DNA of 64,000 nt, taken from the NCBI GenBank assembly GCA_015231795.1, contig JADGAX010000005.1:64154-128153 (forward strand), written 5' to 3'. Below are positions 39,602 to 48,460 of this stretch, piece by piece. Each line of letters starts with the position of its first letter. Within the stretch, counting starts at the first letter, position 1. Position numbers and translations under genes: made by a program. Under the pieces are notes generated by a model, which saw nothing but the letters and a program-made list of their open reading frames with translations, did not search any database and was not told where the DNA came from. Origin of the DNA: Alphaproteobacteria bacterium. Its GTDB lineage: Bacteria > Pseudomonadota > Alphaproteobacteria > Rhodospirillales > WMHbin7.

Positions 39602-40395
39602 ATTGTCTGGCCCAAAGGGCGGTCGAGATTCTGTCAGCGCCGATGGCTGCGGACAAGTCCGGGCTGACCCGCAAGCTGGCCGATGAATGGAAACAAGGCC
39701 TGATCGGCGACGTTGGACAAGCGACGGCGCCCGAACGGCCGGCCAGGTCCGCCGCACCGCTTCTGATGCCGCCATCGGCCATGCCCAGGCGCTCGAAGGA
39801 CGGGGTAAAGGGTCGCACCGCCCTGTTGCACGCCCTGGCCCATATCGAATTGAACGCCATCGATCTGGCTTGGGACATCATCGCCCGCTTTACGACCTGG
39901 AATCTGCCCCGCCCCTTCTACGACGACTGGGTCCAAGTGGCGCTGGACGAAGCCGACCATTTTGATGCCCTGGAAGACTTGCTGGGCAAGCTGGGGGCCA
40001 GCTATGGCGATCTGCCCGCGCATGACGGACTTTGGCAGGCGGCGGTGAAAACCAGCCACGATCTGATGGACCGACTGGCCCTGGTGCCGATGACGCTGGA
40101 GGCAAGAGGGCTGGATACCACCCCCGCCAGCATGCGAAATCTTGAACGCCATGGGCATGGCGACGCCGTGCCGGTTTTGCAAAAGATTCTGGAAGACGAA
40201 ATCGCCCATGTGGCGGCGGGAACCAGATGGTTCGCCTATCTGTGCGGCTTGCAGGGTTTGGACCCGGCCGCCACCTACCGCAGCCGACTGGCGCCATATT
40301 TTCCGCAAGGACCCAAGCCGCCCTTCAACCACGCGGCGCGTCTGAAGGCCGGACAAACGCCCGACTTTTACGACTGGACGGCCCGCTTTACTTGA
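39598..40395 (+). CDS. DUF455 family ferritin-like protein
   Basis: A 265-residue helical protein. Metal-ligand motifs of a ferritin-like di-iron fold are visible: HIELNAIDLAWD, DEADHF (E-x2-H) and LEDEIAHVAAG (E-x2-H). DUF455 is common in Proteobacteria with no established reaction; oxygenase or hydroxylase chemistry is possible by fold. A GTG start at 39598 overlaps the upstream stop (GTGA) and adds CLAQRAVEILSA, which is usual for the family; the first ATG (39643) would remove it. The end overlaps the convergent hemerythrin gene by eight bases. Confidence 0.84.
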   Translation: MNCLAQRAVEILSAPMAADKSGLTRKLADEWKQGLIGDVGQATAPERPARSAAPLLMPPSAMPRRSKDGVKGRTALLHALAHIELNAIDLAWDIIARFTTWNLPRPFYDDWVQVALDEADHFDALEDLLGKLGASYGDLPAHDGLWQAAVKTSHDLMDRLALVPMTLEARGLDTTPASMRNLERHGHGDAVPVLQKILEDEIAHVAAGTRWFAYLCGLQGLDPAATYRSRLAPYFPQGPKPPFNHAARLKAGQTPDFYDWTARFT

Positions 40396-40798
40396 CGTCG
40401 TTGCTGTGAAAGAAGGGCGTGTATTTGCGGTCGGTCCCCTGGATGTGCTTGACCAGCCAGTTCTTCAGGAAGTTCATCACTTCCATGCTGAGCGAAGCGG
40501 TCAGATCCTGGTGGAACTTGGTCTGCACCTCGATGACCTGACGGGTCAGGTCGTCGTGCTCGCGCTTGTGGCTGGCGAATTCCTGATAGCCGAATTTCGC
40601 CATCGCCTCTTCTTCGCGCGCGAAGTGCGTTTTCGTGTAAGCGACCAACTCGTCCAGGATGGGTCCCAGAACATCCTTGGCCTTGCCGGCCTGCATGCCG
40701 TCGAACAAGCTGTTCAGCATGTCGACCAGCTTTTTGTGGTCGCTATCGAATTGCTCGATACCGACGCTCATTCGGTCGTTCCATTGCATTAAAGGCAT
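40388..40798 (-). CDS. Bacteriohemerythrin
   Basis: A 136-residue single-domain hemerythrin. Di-iron ligands are in DSDHKKL, THFAREEEAM, SHKREHD and KHIQGTDRKY. Such proteins bind oxygen reversibly and may store, sense or deliver it in microaerobic bacteria. It is convergent with the DUF455 gene and shares its upstream region with the divergent OmpR-type regulator. Confidence 0.93.
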   Translation of the reverse strand: MPLMQWNDRMSVGIEQFDSDHKKLVDMLNSLFDGMQAGKAKDVLGPILDELVAYTKTHFAREEEAMAKFGYQEFASHKREHDDLTRQVIEVQTKFHQDLTASLSMEVMNFLKNWLVKHIQGTDRKYTPFFHSNDVK

Positions 40799-41130
40799 AC
40801 CGAAACCACTCCCTCAGGGCCGAAAAATCGGCCCAGTCCCTTTGAATGGTCGGTACATTAACCTTGGTCAATGTTGATCGGAAGTGAAAAGTTGTTCACA
40901 CGAACAATTCAGCCCGGACTGGTCTCTTGAACCAATCCAGGCCGTTGCCTAACACCCCGTTTTACTTCACTTCGACGCAAGAAGGTTGCGTCCCCCCAAG
41001 GACACGGCGCCATTTTGAACGGCTCGAAGTGTTCACAGGCTAGTACCCCCATATTGCATAGGGATAAATGACTTGTGAACTCGCTGTGAACGGTGCTAAA
41101 TAATAAAAAATACCAAAGCGGGAGTTTGCC
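40799..41130. other. Intergenic region between divergent hemerythrin and OmpR-type regulator genes
   Basis: No gene is seen here. The region carries several copies of a heptamer, GTTCACA or its complement: at 40894-40900, 41031-41037, 41074-41080 and 41085-41091. It also holds an inverted repeat TTGTTC-N4-GAACAA at 40892-40907. The last 70 bases are AT-rich, with the promoter of the regulator gene. Confidence 0.6.
41074..41102 (+). promoter_or_regulatory. Tandem TGTGAAC repeats and candidate -10 before the regulator
   Basis: TGTGAAC occurs at 41074-41080 and 41085-41091, exactly 11 bases apart, the one-turn spacing at which OmpR/PhoB dimers bind. TAAATA at 41097-41102 is a plausible -10. The repeats would cover the -35 zone. 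Autoregulation by the regulator at 41131 is inferred. Confidence 0.5.
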
Positions 41131-41838
41131 TTGAGCGCCGGTCACCTTCTAGTCGTCGAAGACGACGAGTTCGTTCAAACCCTTCTGGCCGCCTATCTTG
41201 AGAAGGAAGGCTTCAAGGTCATGCGCGCCATGAATGGGCGCGAGATGCTGTGCTTGCTGTCGCAAGAGCGCATCGATCTGATCTTGTTGGACCTGACGTT
41301 GCCCGACGAGGATGGACTGACCCTGGCTCGCCAGGTGCGCGCGCGTTCGACCATTCCCATCATCGTGCTGACCGCCAGAACCGAACGCCATGACCGGCTG
41401 GCAGCACTCGAGATCGGCGCCGACGATTACATGGTGAAACCCTTCGATCCGCAGGAACTGTGCCTGCGCGTGCGCAATCTTCTGGCGCGCACGGGCAATG
41501 GCGATTATACGGCCCAACACGCCAACCATCGCGGGCGCGAATCGATCAGCTTCGACGGTTTCACGCTTGATATGGCGGGCCACGCCCTGCTTGATCAGGA
41601 AGGCGAGCAGATTCAGCTTTCGCCCGCCGAATTCAATCTGTTGTCGGCGTTGGCCAATGCGCCGGGGCGCGTGCTGTCCAGAGGTCAATTGCTGGATGCG
41701 GTCAGCCGCAATGACGATGCGCCGTCCGAACGCCTGATCGACGTTCTGATCAGCCGCCTGCGCCGCAAACTGGGGCAGCCGCAACTGATCGTCACGGCCC
41801 CCGGCCTGGGCTATCGTTTCAACGGCAAGACGACCTGA
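41131..41838 (+). CDS. OmpR-family response regulator
   Basis: A 235-residue regulator with an intact receiver: acidic pair in VVEDDEF, phospho-acceptor Asp in LILLDLTLPDEDG (about residue 53), Thr in IIVLTAR and Lys in YMVKPFD. The DNA-binding winged helix covers about 140-232 (LSPAEFNLLSALANAPG, SRLRRKLG, GLGYRF). It resembles the TorR/ArcA branch. The start is TTG at 41131 behind GGGAG. No histidine kinase gene adjoins it, so its partner is elsewhere. Confidence 0.92.
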   Translation: MSAGHLLVVEDDEFVQTLLAAYLEKEGFKVMRAMNGREMLCLLSQERIDLILLDLTLPDEDGLTLARQVRARSTIPIIVLTARTERHDRLAALEIGADDYMVKPFDPQELCLRVRNLLARTGNGDYTAQHANHRGRESISFDGFTLDMAGHALLDQEGEQIQLSPAEFNLLSALANAPGRVLSRGQLLDAVSRNDDAPSERLIDVLISRLRRKLGQPQLIVTAPGLGYRFNGKTT

Positions 41839-41840
41839 TT

Positions 41841-43061
41841 TTAGACGATCTTCTTATTTTGAAGATCGCGGATTTCCGTTTCGTTCAGCCCGAATTCCCG
41901 CAGCAATTCTTCTGTGTGCTGGCCTAAAACGGGCGGCGCTTGCCGATAGCTGGGCGGCGTGGCGCTCATCTTGATCGGATTGGCGACCAGCGCTATCGGT
42001 TCCTGCGCCAGGGGATGCGCCATTTCACAGACCATCCGGCGGTGCTTGACCTGCGCATCTTCGAACACTTGATCGATGCGATTTACCGGCCCGGCGGGAA
42101 CGCCAGCGCTCTCCAAGGCCGCCAGCCAATCGGCTTGGCTGCGCTCTGGCATGATGTCCTCGATCATCGCGATCAGGCGGGCGCGATTCGTCACCCGCTG
42201 GCGATTGGTGGCGAAGGCGGGATCGTCGGCCCATTCGGGTCTGCCTGCGATCCCTGCGAATTTGGCGAACTGTCCGTCATTGCCCACCGCCAGAATCAGA
42301 TGGCCGTCGGCAACCTTGAACACCTGGTAGGGCACGATGGTGGGGTGCCCATTGCCCAACCTGGGCGGCGGACTGCCCGAGGTCAGATAATGCTGGGCCT
42401 GATAGGACAGCCAAGCCACCTGGCAATCCAGCAGCGAGATGTCGATCTGCTGTCCTTGTCCACTGCGGGCTTGGTGGCGAAGTGCGGCCAGAATGGCCAC
42501 CGCCGCATACATGCCCGCCATCAGGTCGGAAATCGCTACCGCCGTCTTCATGGGCTGGCCGTCGATTTCGCCGGTCAGGCTCATGATGCCGCCCATGCCC
42601 TGGGCCAGATAATCATAGCCCGGCCTTTGCGCATAAGGCCCGTCCTGTCCGAATCCGGTGATGGAACAATAGACGAGGCCTGGAAATTCGTCTTTCAGGC
42701 TGGGCCAGTCAAGGCCATAGCGGGCCAGATCGCCCGCCTTGAAATTCTCGCACAAGACATCGCAATCCTTCAGCAGGCGCCGAATCAGGGCTTGGCCTTC
42801 CGGCTTGGCGATATCCACCGCCAGTGACCGTTTGTTGCGATTTGCCGCCAGATAATAGGCGCTTTCCGTGCTGTCATGCCCCGCCCTGTCCTTTAGGTAG
42901 GGCGGCCCCCATTTGCGCGTGTCGTCGCCCGCACCCGGCCGCTCGACCTTGATGACGTCGGCGCCCAGATCGCCCAGCAACTGCGTGCAAGACGGCCCCG
43001 CCAGCACGCGAGACAAGTCGAGAATGCGCACGCCGGACAGAGAACCAGGAGGAAGCATCAT
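41841..43061 (-). CDS. CaiB/BaiF family (class III) CoA-transferase
   Basis: A 406-residue CoA-transferase moving CoA between carboxylic acids. The start GVRILDLSRVLAGP and LGADVIKVERPG are class III hallmarks, and the catalytic Asp is in AVAISDLMAGMYAA near residue 175. Substrates cannot be read from sequence. The ATG overlaps the stop of the upstream transporter gene (ATGA), so a shared organic-acid role is likely. Confidence 0.9.
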   Translation of the reverse strand: MMLPPGSLSGVRILDLSRVLAGPSCTQLLGDLGADVIKVERPGAGDDTRKWGPPYLKDRAGHDSTESAYYLAANRNKRSLAVDIAKPEGQALIRRLLKDCDVLCENFKAGDLARYGLDWPSLKDEFPGLVYCSITGFGQDGPYAQRPGYDYLAQGMGGIMSLTGEIDGQPMKTAVAISDLMAGMYAAVAILAALRHQARSGQGQQIDISLLDCQVAWLSYQAQHYLTSGSPPPRLGNGHPTIVPYQVFKVADGHLILAVGNDGQFAKFAGIAGRPEWADDPAFATNRQRVTNRARLIAMIEDIMPERSQADWLAALESAGVPAGPVNRIDQVFEDAQVKHRRMVCEMAHPLAQEPIALVANPIKMSATPPSYRQAPPVLGQHTEELLREFGLNETEIRDLQNKKIV

Positions 43062-43981
43062 GGCGTAAATCCAAACAAGATCAGAAGAACCGGCATCGAT
43101 CCCATGGCCAGCAAGGTCTGCACGCTGATGATGCTGGCCATCAGCCCGGCATCGCCGCCCATCTGGCGCGCCAAAACATAGGAGGTGGCCGAGCAGGGCA
43201 GCGTCGCATAGAGAAAGCCCGCCGCCAAGGCGTCGGCGCCCACTTCGAAGAATTTCAGCAGACCCAGGGTGATCAAAGGCAGGGCCAGCATTTTCAGCAG
43301 GCTGCTGATGAAAACCGGCGGCCCCGCCTTCGGAAGCGCCAGAACGTCGATCCCCGCCCCCACCGCCAGCAAGCCCAGCGGCAGCGAGGCGCTGGCCAGA
43401 ATGTCGAAGAAGCGAAGCGAAAAGGCGGGCAAAGGCATTTGTAGGTAATTGAGCGCCAAGCCCAGCAGGCAGGCATTGATCAGCGGATTGGCGATCACCG
43501 GCTTTAGCGCAGGCAACAGGCCCTTTGGCCGATCACCTTGGCCGAAAGCCAACATGACCGTAACCGACAGAAAATTGACCAGCGGCACAACGACGCCAAC
43601 GCAAACCGAGGTCAGCGCCATTCCTTTGGGGCCGTACAAGGCGGCGGCGGCGGCCAGGCCGACATAGGTGTTGGGGCGGATCGTTCCTTGAAACAGCGAT
43701 GTGAAGGCCGGTCGATCCTTGATCAGCGCCAGCGCCCCCATTGCCAGCCCGGCCACGATCAGCACGCCCAGTCCCATCGACAGGGCCATGACCCCGGTGC
43801 CGGAATCGCTTAAGGGAACGCGCAGGCAATTGACGAACAGCAGGGCTGGGAAAAAGACGAAATAGGTCAGTTTCTCCAGCGGCGGCCAGAAGGCTTCGGG
43901 CAGGAAGCGCCAGCGCCGAAAGCCATAGCCCAGCGCAATCAACAGGAAAACGGGAATGAGAGCGGAAAGAATGGTTGTCAT
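43058..43981 (-). CDS. AEC family transporter
   Basis: A 307-residue membrane protein with about ten hydrophobic helices in two five-helix halves, matching the auxin-efflux-carrier family. Bacterial members include malonate and malate carriers. Helix 4 contains GLAAAAALYGPKGMAL, and the second half has GLLAVGAGIDVLAL. Coupling to a class III CoA-transferase suggests transport of a carboxylic acid that is then activated to its CoA ester. This is inference from context. Confidence 0.88.
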   Translation of the reverse strand: MTTILSALIPVFLLIALGYGFRRWRFLPEAFWPPLEKLTYFVFFPALLFVNCLRVPLSDSGTGVMALSMGLGVLIVAGLAMGALALIKDRPAFTSLFQGTIRPNTYVGLAAAAALYGPKGMALTSVCVGVVVPLVNFLSVTVMLAFGQGDRPKGLLPALKPVIANPLINACLLGLALNYLQMPLPAFSLRFFDILASASLPLGLLAVGAGIDVLALPKAGPPVFISSLLKMLALPLITLGLLKFFEVGADALAAGFLYATLPCSATSYVLARQMGGDAGLMASIISVQTLLAMGSMPVLLILFGFTP

Positions 43982-44158
43982 GCAAGGGACTTAAGCGGTT
44001 TTCCAGGACCACGGCAAGTTCCGGCTTGTGGCTGGGGCGGGCTTGATAAATCGGCCAGTTAGATTTTTCATATTTAATAAATCGATTTTACAAATTTTCT
44101 CGTGGATTCTAACCTAGCCCTATGACCGGAAAGCCGGTTCAGCCGACAGGAGGCCCGC

Positions 44159-44416
44159 ATGGACATCGCCAAAACCGCCACTTTCGCAGTCGTGCATTTC
44201 TGCGTCGCCTTCGCGGTCGGCTATGCGCTGACCGGCAGCATTGCCATAGGCGGCTTGATCGCCCTGGTCGAACCCATGGTCAACACGGTGGCTTTCTATA
44301 TGCACGAAAAGGCTTGGAAATTGGTGCCTATCGGCGCGACAACGAATCCAGAGCGCCTTGCAAAATCCACACGGCGGCCAGCTTGTCTTTCAGCCCCGCC
44401 CGCTTCTTGCGGCTGA
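44159..44416 (+). CDS. DUF2061 small membrane protein with extended C-terminus
   Basis: Residues 1-55 match DUF2061: two membrane helices (ATFAVVHFCVAFAVGYAL, then GGLIALVEPMVNTVAF) and HEKAWK. GGAGG lies seven bases before the ATG. Family members usually stop soon after HEKAW. Here the frame continues about 30 residues, with low-complexity sequence that is simply the antisense of ruvX, so the native stop appears to have been lost. The overlap with ruvX is 89 bases. Function is unknown. Confidence 0.72.
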   Translation: MDIAKTATFAVVHFCVAFAVGYALTGSIAIGGLIALVEPMVNTVAFYMHEKAWKLVPIGATTNPERLAKSTRRPACLSAPPASCG

Positions 44417-44795
44417 TATCGGCCTCATTGATCATCATGCGCTCGACGGCGCTGGTGGACAGGCGCTCGTCCCAAAAGGCGATGGGCAGGTCCTGCAATT
44501 CCATCAGATTGGCGGCGAACTGGCGCACCGACTGGCATCTAGGCCCCTCGCCGCCGTCCATTTCCACCGGCAGGCCGATGACCAATCCGCCAACGCCTTG
44601 CTTATCCACTGCTTCCAGCAATTTCTTGGCGTCGGGGGTGAATTTGACGCGCATGATCGTCTCGAAGGGCGAGGCCACCATCAGCAGCACGTCCGACAGC
44701 GCCAGCCCCAGGGTTTTCGTGCCGTGATCCAGCCCCATCAGGCGTTGGCCCGGGCTGATCGAGGACTTTAGTTCGGCAAGGTTGCAGATGGGCAT
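44328..44795 (-). CDS. ruvX: Putative pre-16S rRNA nuclease / Holliday junction resolvase-like protein RuvX (YqgF)
   Basis: A 155-residue RNase H-fold protein. Catalytic acids are in LMGLDHGTKTLGLALSD, WDERLSTSAVERM and the late KDKLAAVWILQ. YqgF trims the 5' end of 16S rRNA in E. coli. The gene is divergent from gatC with a 52-base gap and convergent with DUF2061. Confidence 0.9.
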   Translation of the reverse strand: MPICNLAELKSSISPGQRLMGLDHGTKTLGLALSDVLLMVASPFETIMRVKFTPDAKKLLEAVDKQGVGGLVIGLPVEMDGGEGPRCQSVRQFAANLMELQDLPIAFWDERLSTSAVERMMINEADISRKKRAGLKDKLAAVWILQGALDSLSRR

Positions 44796-44847
44796 GGCGA
44801 GTGTTAGGTTTCGGCTCTTTTTCGATACATCCCAAGGACGTTAGCCG

Positions 44848-45138
44848 ATGTCGCTCGACAAAGCCACGGTCCAGAAAATCGCCTATCTGGCCCGCATCGA
44901 AGTTAGGGAAGACGAGTTGGAACCGCTGGCCAAGGAGCTGTCGGGCATTTTGCACTGGGTCGAGCAATTGGCCGAGGTCGATACCGACGGCGTGCCCCCC
45001 ATGACCAGCGTCTCGGCTGAAATGGCGCTGCCGATGCGCGCCGATGTGGTGACCGATGGCGGCTATGCCGACAAGGTGTTGCTGAACGGACCCGAGACCA
45101 CCAACGGATTTTTCCTGGTTCCCAAGGTGGTGGAGTAG
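44848..45138 (+). CDS. gatC: Aspartyl/glutamyl-tRNA amidotransferase subunit C
   Basis: A 96-residue subunit that wraps around GatA and stabilises the complex. It has [12 protein letters not shown] at the N-terminus, [19 protein letters not shown] in the middle and the terminal [11 protein letters not shown]. It is first of three genes with gaps of three and one bases, a tight operon. Confidence 0.95.
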   Translation: MSLDKATVQKIAYLARIEVREDELEPLAKELSGILHWVEQLAEVDTDGVPPMTSVSAEMALPMRADVVTDGGYADKVLLNGPETTNGFFLVPKVVE

Positions 45139-45141
45139 ATC

Positions 45142-46608
45142 ATGAGCGATTTGACGCATCTGACCATCGCCGAGGCCGAGGCGGGCCTGGACAAGGGCAA
45201 CTTCACCTCGGTCGAGCTGACCAAGGCCCATCTGGACGCCATGTCCAAGCGCAAGGACCTCAACGCCTACATCACCGAAACGCCCGATCAGGCGCTGCGC
45301 ATGGCAGCCGATTCTGACAAGCGCCGGGCCAGCAAGCAGGCGGGCCTGCTGGAAGGCATTCCGCTGGCCATCAAGGATCTGTTCTGCACCGAGGGCGTTC
45401 AAACCACCGCCGGTTCGCATATCCTGGAAGGTTTCAAGCCGCCTTATGAATCCACCGTCACCACGAATTTGTGGAAACAGGGCGCGGTGATGTTGGGCAA
45501 GGCGAATTTGGACGAGTTCGCCATGGGTTCGTCGAACATGACCAGCCATTACGGCGCCGTGAAGAATCCTTGGAAGCGTTCGGGGGATGCGAAGGATCTG
45601 GTACCCGGCGGCTCGTCGGGCGGTTCCGCCGCCGCTGTCGCCGCCTGCATCGCCATGGGGGCGACCGGCACCGACACGGGCGGTTCCATTCGCCAGCCCG
45701 CCGCCTTCTGCGGCATCGTCGGCATCAAGCCCACCTATGGTCGCTGCTCGCGCTTTGGCATCGTCGCCTTCGCCAGTTCCTTGGATCAGGCGGGACCGAT
45801 GACCCGCACGGTGAAAGACGCCGCCATCATGCTCAAAGCGATGGCCGGACACGATCCCAAGGATTCGACCTCGACCCCCGGTCCGACGCCCGATTTCACC
45901 AAGGCGGTCGGCCAGTCGATCAAGGGGCTGCGCGTCGGCGTGCCCGTCGAATACAAGCCCGACGGCCTGTCTTCGGAAATCATGGCCGCTTGGGACAAGG
46001 GCTTGGCTTGGCTGAAAGAGGCGGGCGCCGAAGTGGTGGAAGTCAGCCTGCCGCACACGAAATATGCGCTGGCCACCTATTACATCGTCGCTCCCGCCGA
46101 GGCCTCGTCCAATTTGGCGCGCTACGATGGCGTGCGCTTCGGGCTGCGCGTGCCGGGCAATTCCTTGGACGAGATGTATATGAAAACCCGCGCCGAAGGT
46201 TTTGGCCGAGAAGTGCGCAGGCGCATCCTGATCGGCACCTATGTGCTGTCGGCGGGCTATTACGACGCCTATTACGCCAAGGCGCAGAAGCTGCGCACGC
46301 TGATCGCCAACGATTTCAAGCAGGCCTTCCAGAAAGCCGACGTGCTCTTGACGCCGACCGCCCCCACGCCCGCCTTCGCCATCGGCGAGAATCTGGACGA
46401 CCCGATCACCATGTATCTGAACGACGTCTTCACCATTCCCACTTCGCTGGCTGGCCTGCCGGGGCTTTCGCTGCCCGTCGGCCTGTCGGCGGATGGCTTG
46501 CCGCTGGGCCTGCAACTGATCGGGCGTCCATTCGACGAGGAAACGGTGTTCAAGACGGCTGCCGTGATGGAACAGGCGGCATCGTTCAAGCGTTGGGAGG
46601 CTTGCTGA
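45142..46608 (+). CDS. gatA: Aspartyl/glutamyl-tRNA amidotransferase subunit A
   Basis: The 488-residue amidase subunit that releases ammonia from glutamine. The Ser-cisSer-Lys triad is seen: Lys in [11 protein letters not shown], and both serines within [13 protein letters not shown] and [12 protein letters not shown]. Ammonia is channelled to GatB. Gene order is gatC-gatA-gatB. Confidence 0.97.
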   Translation: MSDLTHLTIAEAEAGLDKGNFTSVELTKAHLDAMSKRKDLNAYITETPDQALRMAADSDKRRASKQAGLLEGIPLAIKDLFCTEGVQTTAGSHILEGFKPPYESTVTTNLWKQGAVMLGKANLDEFAMGSSNMTSHYGAVKNPWKRSGDAKDLVPGGSSGGSAAAVAACIAMGATGTDTGGSIRQPAAFCGIVGIKPTYGRCSRFGIVAFASSLDQAGPMTRTVKDAAIMLKAMAGHDPKDSTSTPGPTPDFTKAVGQSIKGLRVGVPVEYKPDGLSSEIMAAWDKGLAWLKEAGAEVVEVSLPHTKYALATYYIVAPAEASSNLARYDGVRFGLRVPGNSLDEMYMKTRAEGFGREVRRRILIGTYVLSAGYYDAYYAKAQKLRTLIANDFKQAFQKADVLLTPTAPTPAFAIGENLDDPITMYLNDVFTIPTSLAGLPGLSLPVGLSADGLPLGLQLIGRPFDEETVFKTAAVMEQAASFKRWEAC

Positions 46609-46609
46609 C

Positions 46610-48064
46610 ATGGCCTATCTGATCGAGGGTGAGACCGGTCCCTGGGAAATCGTGGTCGGCCTTGAGGTCCACGCCCAGGTGGTTTCCAACGCCAAATTGT
46701 TTTCGGGCGCCGCCACCGCTTTCGGCGCCGACCCCAACAGCCAGGTCAGCTTCGTCGATGCGGCACTCCCCGGCATGCTGCCGGTGATCAATGAAATGTG
46801 CGTCGAGCAGGCGGTGCGAACCGGCCTGGGCCTGAAGGCCAAGATCAATCTGGAAAGCGTGTTTGCCCGTAAGAACTATTTCTATGCCGATCTGCCGCAG
46901 GGCTATCAGATCAGCCAGTATGAAAAGCCCTTGGTCGGCGAGGGCCAGGTGATCGTCGATCTGCCTGACGGGCGCTCGACCGTGGTCGGCATCGAGCGGC
47001 TGCATGTCGAGCAGGACGCGGGCAAGTCGATGCACGATCAGCATCCATCCAAGTCCTGCATCGATTTGAACCGCTCGGGCGTTGCGCTGATGGAGATCGT
47101 CTCCAAGCCCGATATCCGCTCGCCCGACGAGGCCGGGGCTTACTTGCGCAAGCTGCGCTCGATCCTGCGCTATCTGGGCACCTGCGACGGCAATATGGAG
47201 GAAGGCTCGATGCGGGCCGACGTGAATGTGTCGGTGCGTAAGAGCGGCGAGGCCTATCGCACGCGCTGCGAAATCAAGAACGTCAATTCCGTGCGCTTCG
47301 TCATGCAGTCGATCGAGGTCGAGGCCAAGCGCCAAATCGACGTCTATGAATCGGGCGGCACGGTCGATCAGGAAACCCGCCTGTTCGATCCCGGCAAGGG
47401 CGAGACGCGCTCGATGCGTTCCAAGGAACACGCCCACGATTACCGCTATTTCCCCGATCCCGACCTTTTGCCCTTGAAGCTGAAGCCCGACTTCGTGGCC
47501 CGCATCAAGGACACGCTGCCCGAACTGCCCGACGAAAAGAAGGACCGTTTCGTGCGCGACTATGGGCTATCGCCCTATGACGCGGGCGTGCTGGTGGTGG
47601 ATCGCGCTTCCGCCGACTTCTTCGAGACCGTCGCCAAGGGCAGGGATTCAAAACTGGCCGCCAACTGGGTGATGGGCGATTTCTTCGGCGCTCTCAACAG
47701 CACCGGCAAGACCATCGAAACCAGCCCGGTTTCGGCCAAGAATCTGGGCGAGCTGATCGACCTGATTTCAGACGGCACTTTGTCGGGCCGCCTGGCCAAG
47801 GACGTTTTCGCCCTAATGGTGGAAACCAGCAAGGCTCCATCGGTGCTGGTGGAAGAAAAGGGCTTGAAGCAGGTCACCGATACCGGCGCCATCGAAGCCG
47901 TGATCGATCAGGTGATGGCCGCCAATGCCGACAAGGTGGCCGAATATCGGTCGGGCAAGGATAAGCTGTTCGGCTTCTTCGTCGGCCAGGTAATGAAGGC
48001 CAGCCAGGGCAAGGCCAATCCCGGTGTGGTCAATGATCTGTTGAAATCGAAGTTGGCGGGATAG
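46610..48064 (+). CDS. gatB: Aspartyl/glutamyl-tRNA amidotransferase subunit B
   Basis: A 484-residue subunit that phosphorylates and amidates misacylated Glu-tRNA-Gln or Asp-tRNA-Asn. The start VGLEVHAQV, the kinase-domain [20 protein letters not shown] and [20 protein letters not shown] are conserved, and a C-terminal helical tail domain binds tRNA. The set implies indirect synthesis of Gln-tRNA, Asn-tRNA or both. Confidence 0.97.
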   Translation: MAYLIEGETGPWEIVVGLEVHAQVVSNAKLFSGAATAFGADPNSQVSFVDAALPGMLPVINEMCVEQAVRTGLGLKAKINLESVFARKNYFYADLPQGYQISQYEKPLVGEGQVIVDLPDGRSTVVGIERLHVEQDAGKSMHDQHPSKSCIDLNRSGVALMEIVSKPDIRSPDEAGAYLRKLRSILRYLGTCDGNMEEGSMRADVNVSVRKSGEAYRTRCEIKNVNSVRFVMQSIEVEAKRQIDVYESGGTVDQETRLFDPGKGETRSMRSKEHAHDYRYFPDPDLLPLKLKPDFVARIKDTLPELPDEKKDRFVRDYGLSPYDAGVLVVDRASADFFETVAKGRDSKLAANWVMGDFFGALNSTGKTIETSPVSAKNLGELIDLISDGTLSGRLAKDVFALMVETSKAPSVLVEEKGLKQVTDTGAIEAVIDQVMAANADKVAEYRSGKDKLFGFFVGQVMKASQGKANPGVVNDLLKSKLAG

Positions 48065-48078
48065 GAGCGACACCCCCC

Positions 48079-48429
48079 ATGAACGACAACCAACCGCCCC
48101 AGCTGGTTTCCTATCCGCTGGCCCAGGATTCGGCCAGACACATCGCCAACATCCTGGCGCATGCCGACGGCAAGCGCACGCTAGAGCGGCTGTTGAGCGA
48201 ACTGGCCTTGCTGCCCGCCTATGAGGTGGCGGCGCAAGAGAACGGCATGATGTCCTTGTCGCGCCTGGGTGGCGAAGGCACGCTGCTCTTGATTCCCACC
48301 GCGTCCTTCATTCCCATGATGGCGGATACGATTTTGCGCTTCATGCTGCCCAAGGCCCTGCATGGCGCCCTGACCCCCGACCTTGGCGAAAGCGACATCG
48401 CCGACCTGCTAGCGGGCGGCGAGGCGTAG
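48079..48429 (+). CDS. Hypothetical protein downstream of gatB
   Basis: A 116-residue acidic protein 14 bases after gatB, probably co-transcribed. I do not recognise a family. It looks cytoplasmic and helical, with one hydrophobic stretch (LLLIPTASFIPMMADTILRF, about 71-90) too polar and short to be a sure membrane helix. Codon use matches the neighbours. Confidence 0.62.
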   Translation: MNDNQPPQLVSYPLAQDSARHIANILAHADGKRTLERLLSELALLPAYEVAAQENGMMSLSRLGGEGTLLLIPTASFIPMMADTILRFMLPKALHGALTPDLGESDIADLLAGGEA

Positions 48430-48460
48430 AGGCTCGCAGCGGCTGACGGCGCGCGGGTTC

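Noticed and set aside
44602-46611. A 669-codon minus-strand open frame
   Set aside because: It is antisense to gatC and gatA and shows no domain; both amidotransferase genes have full catalytic motifs.
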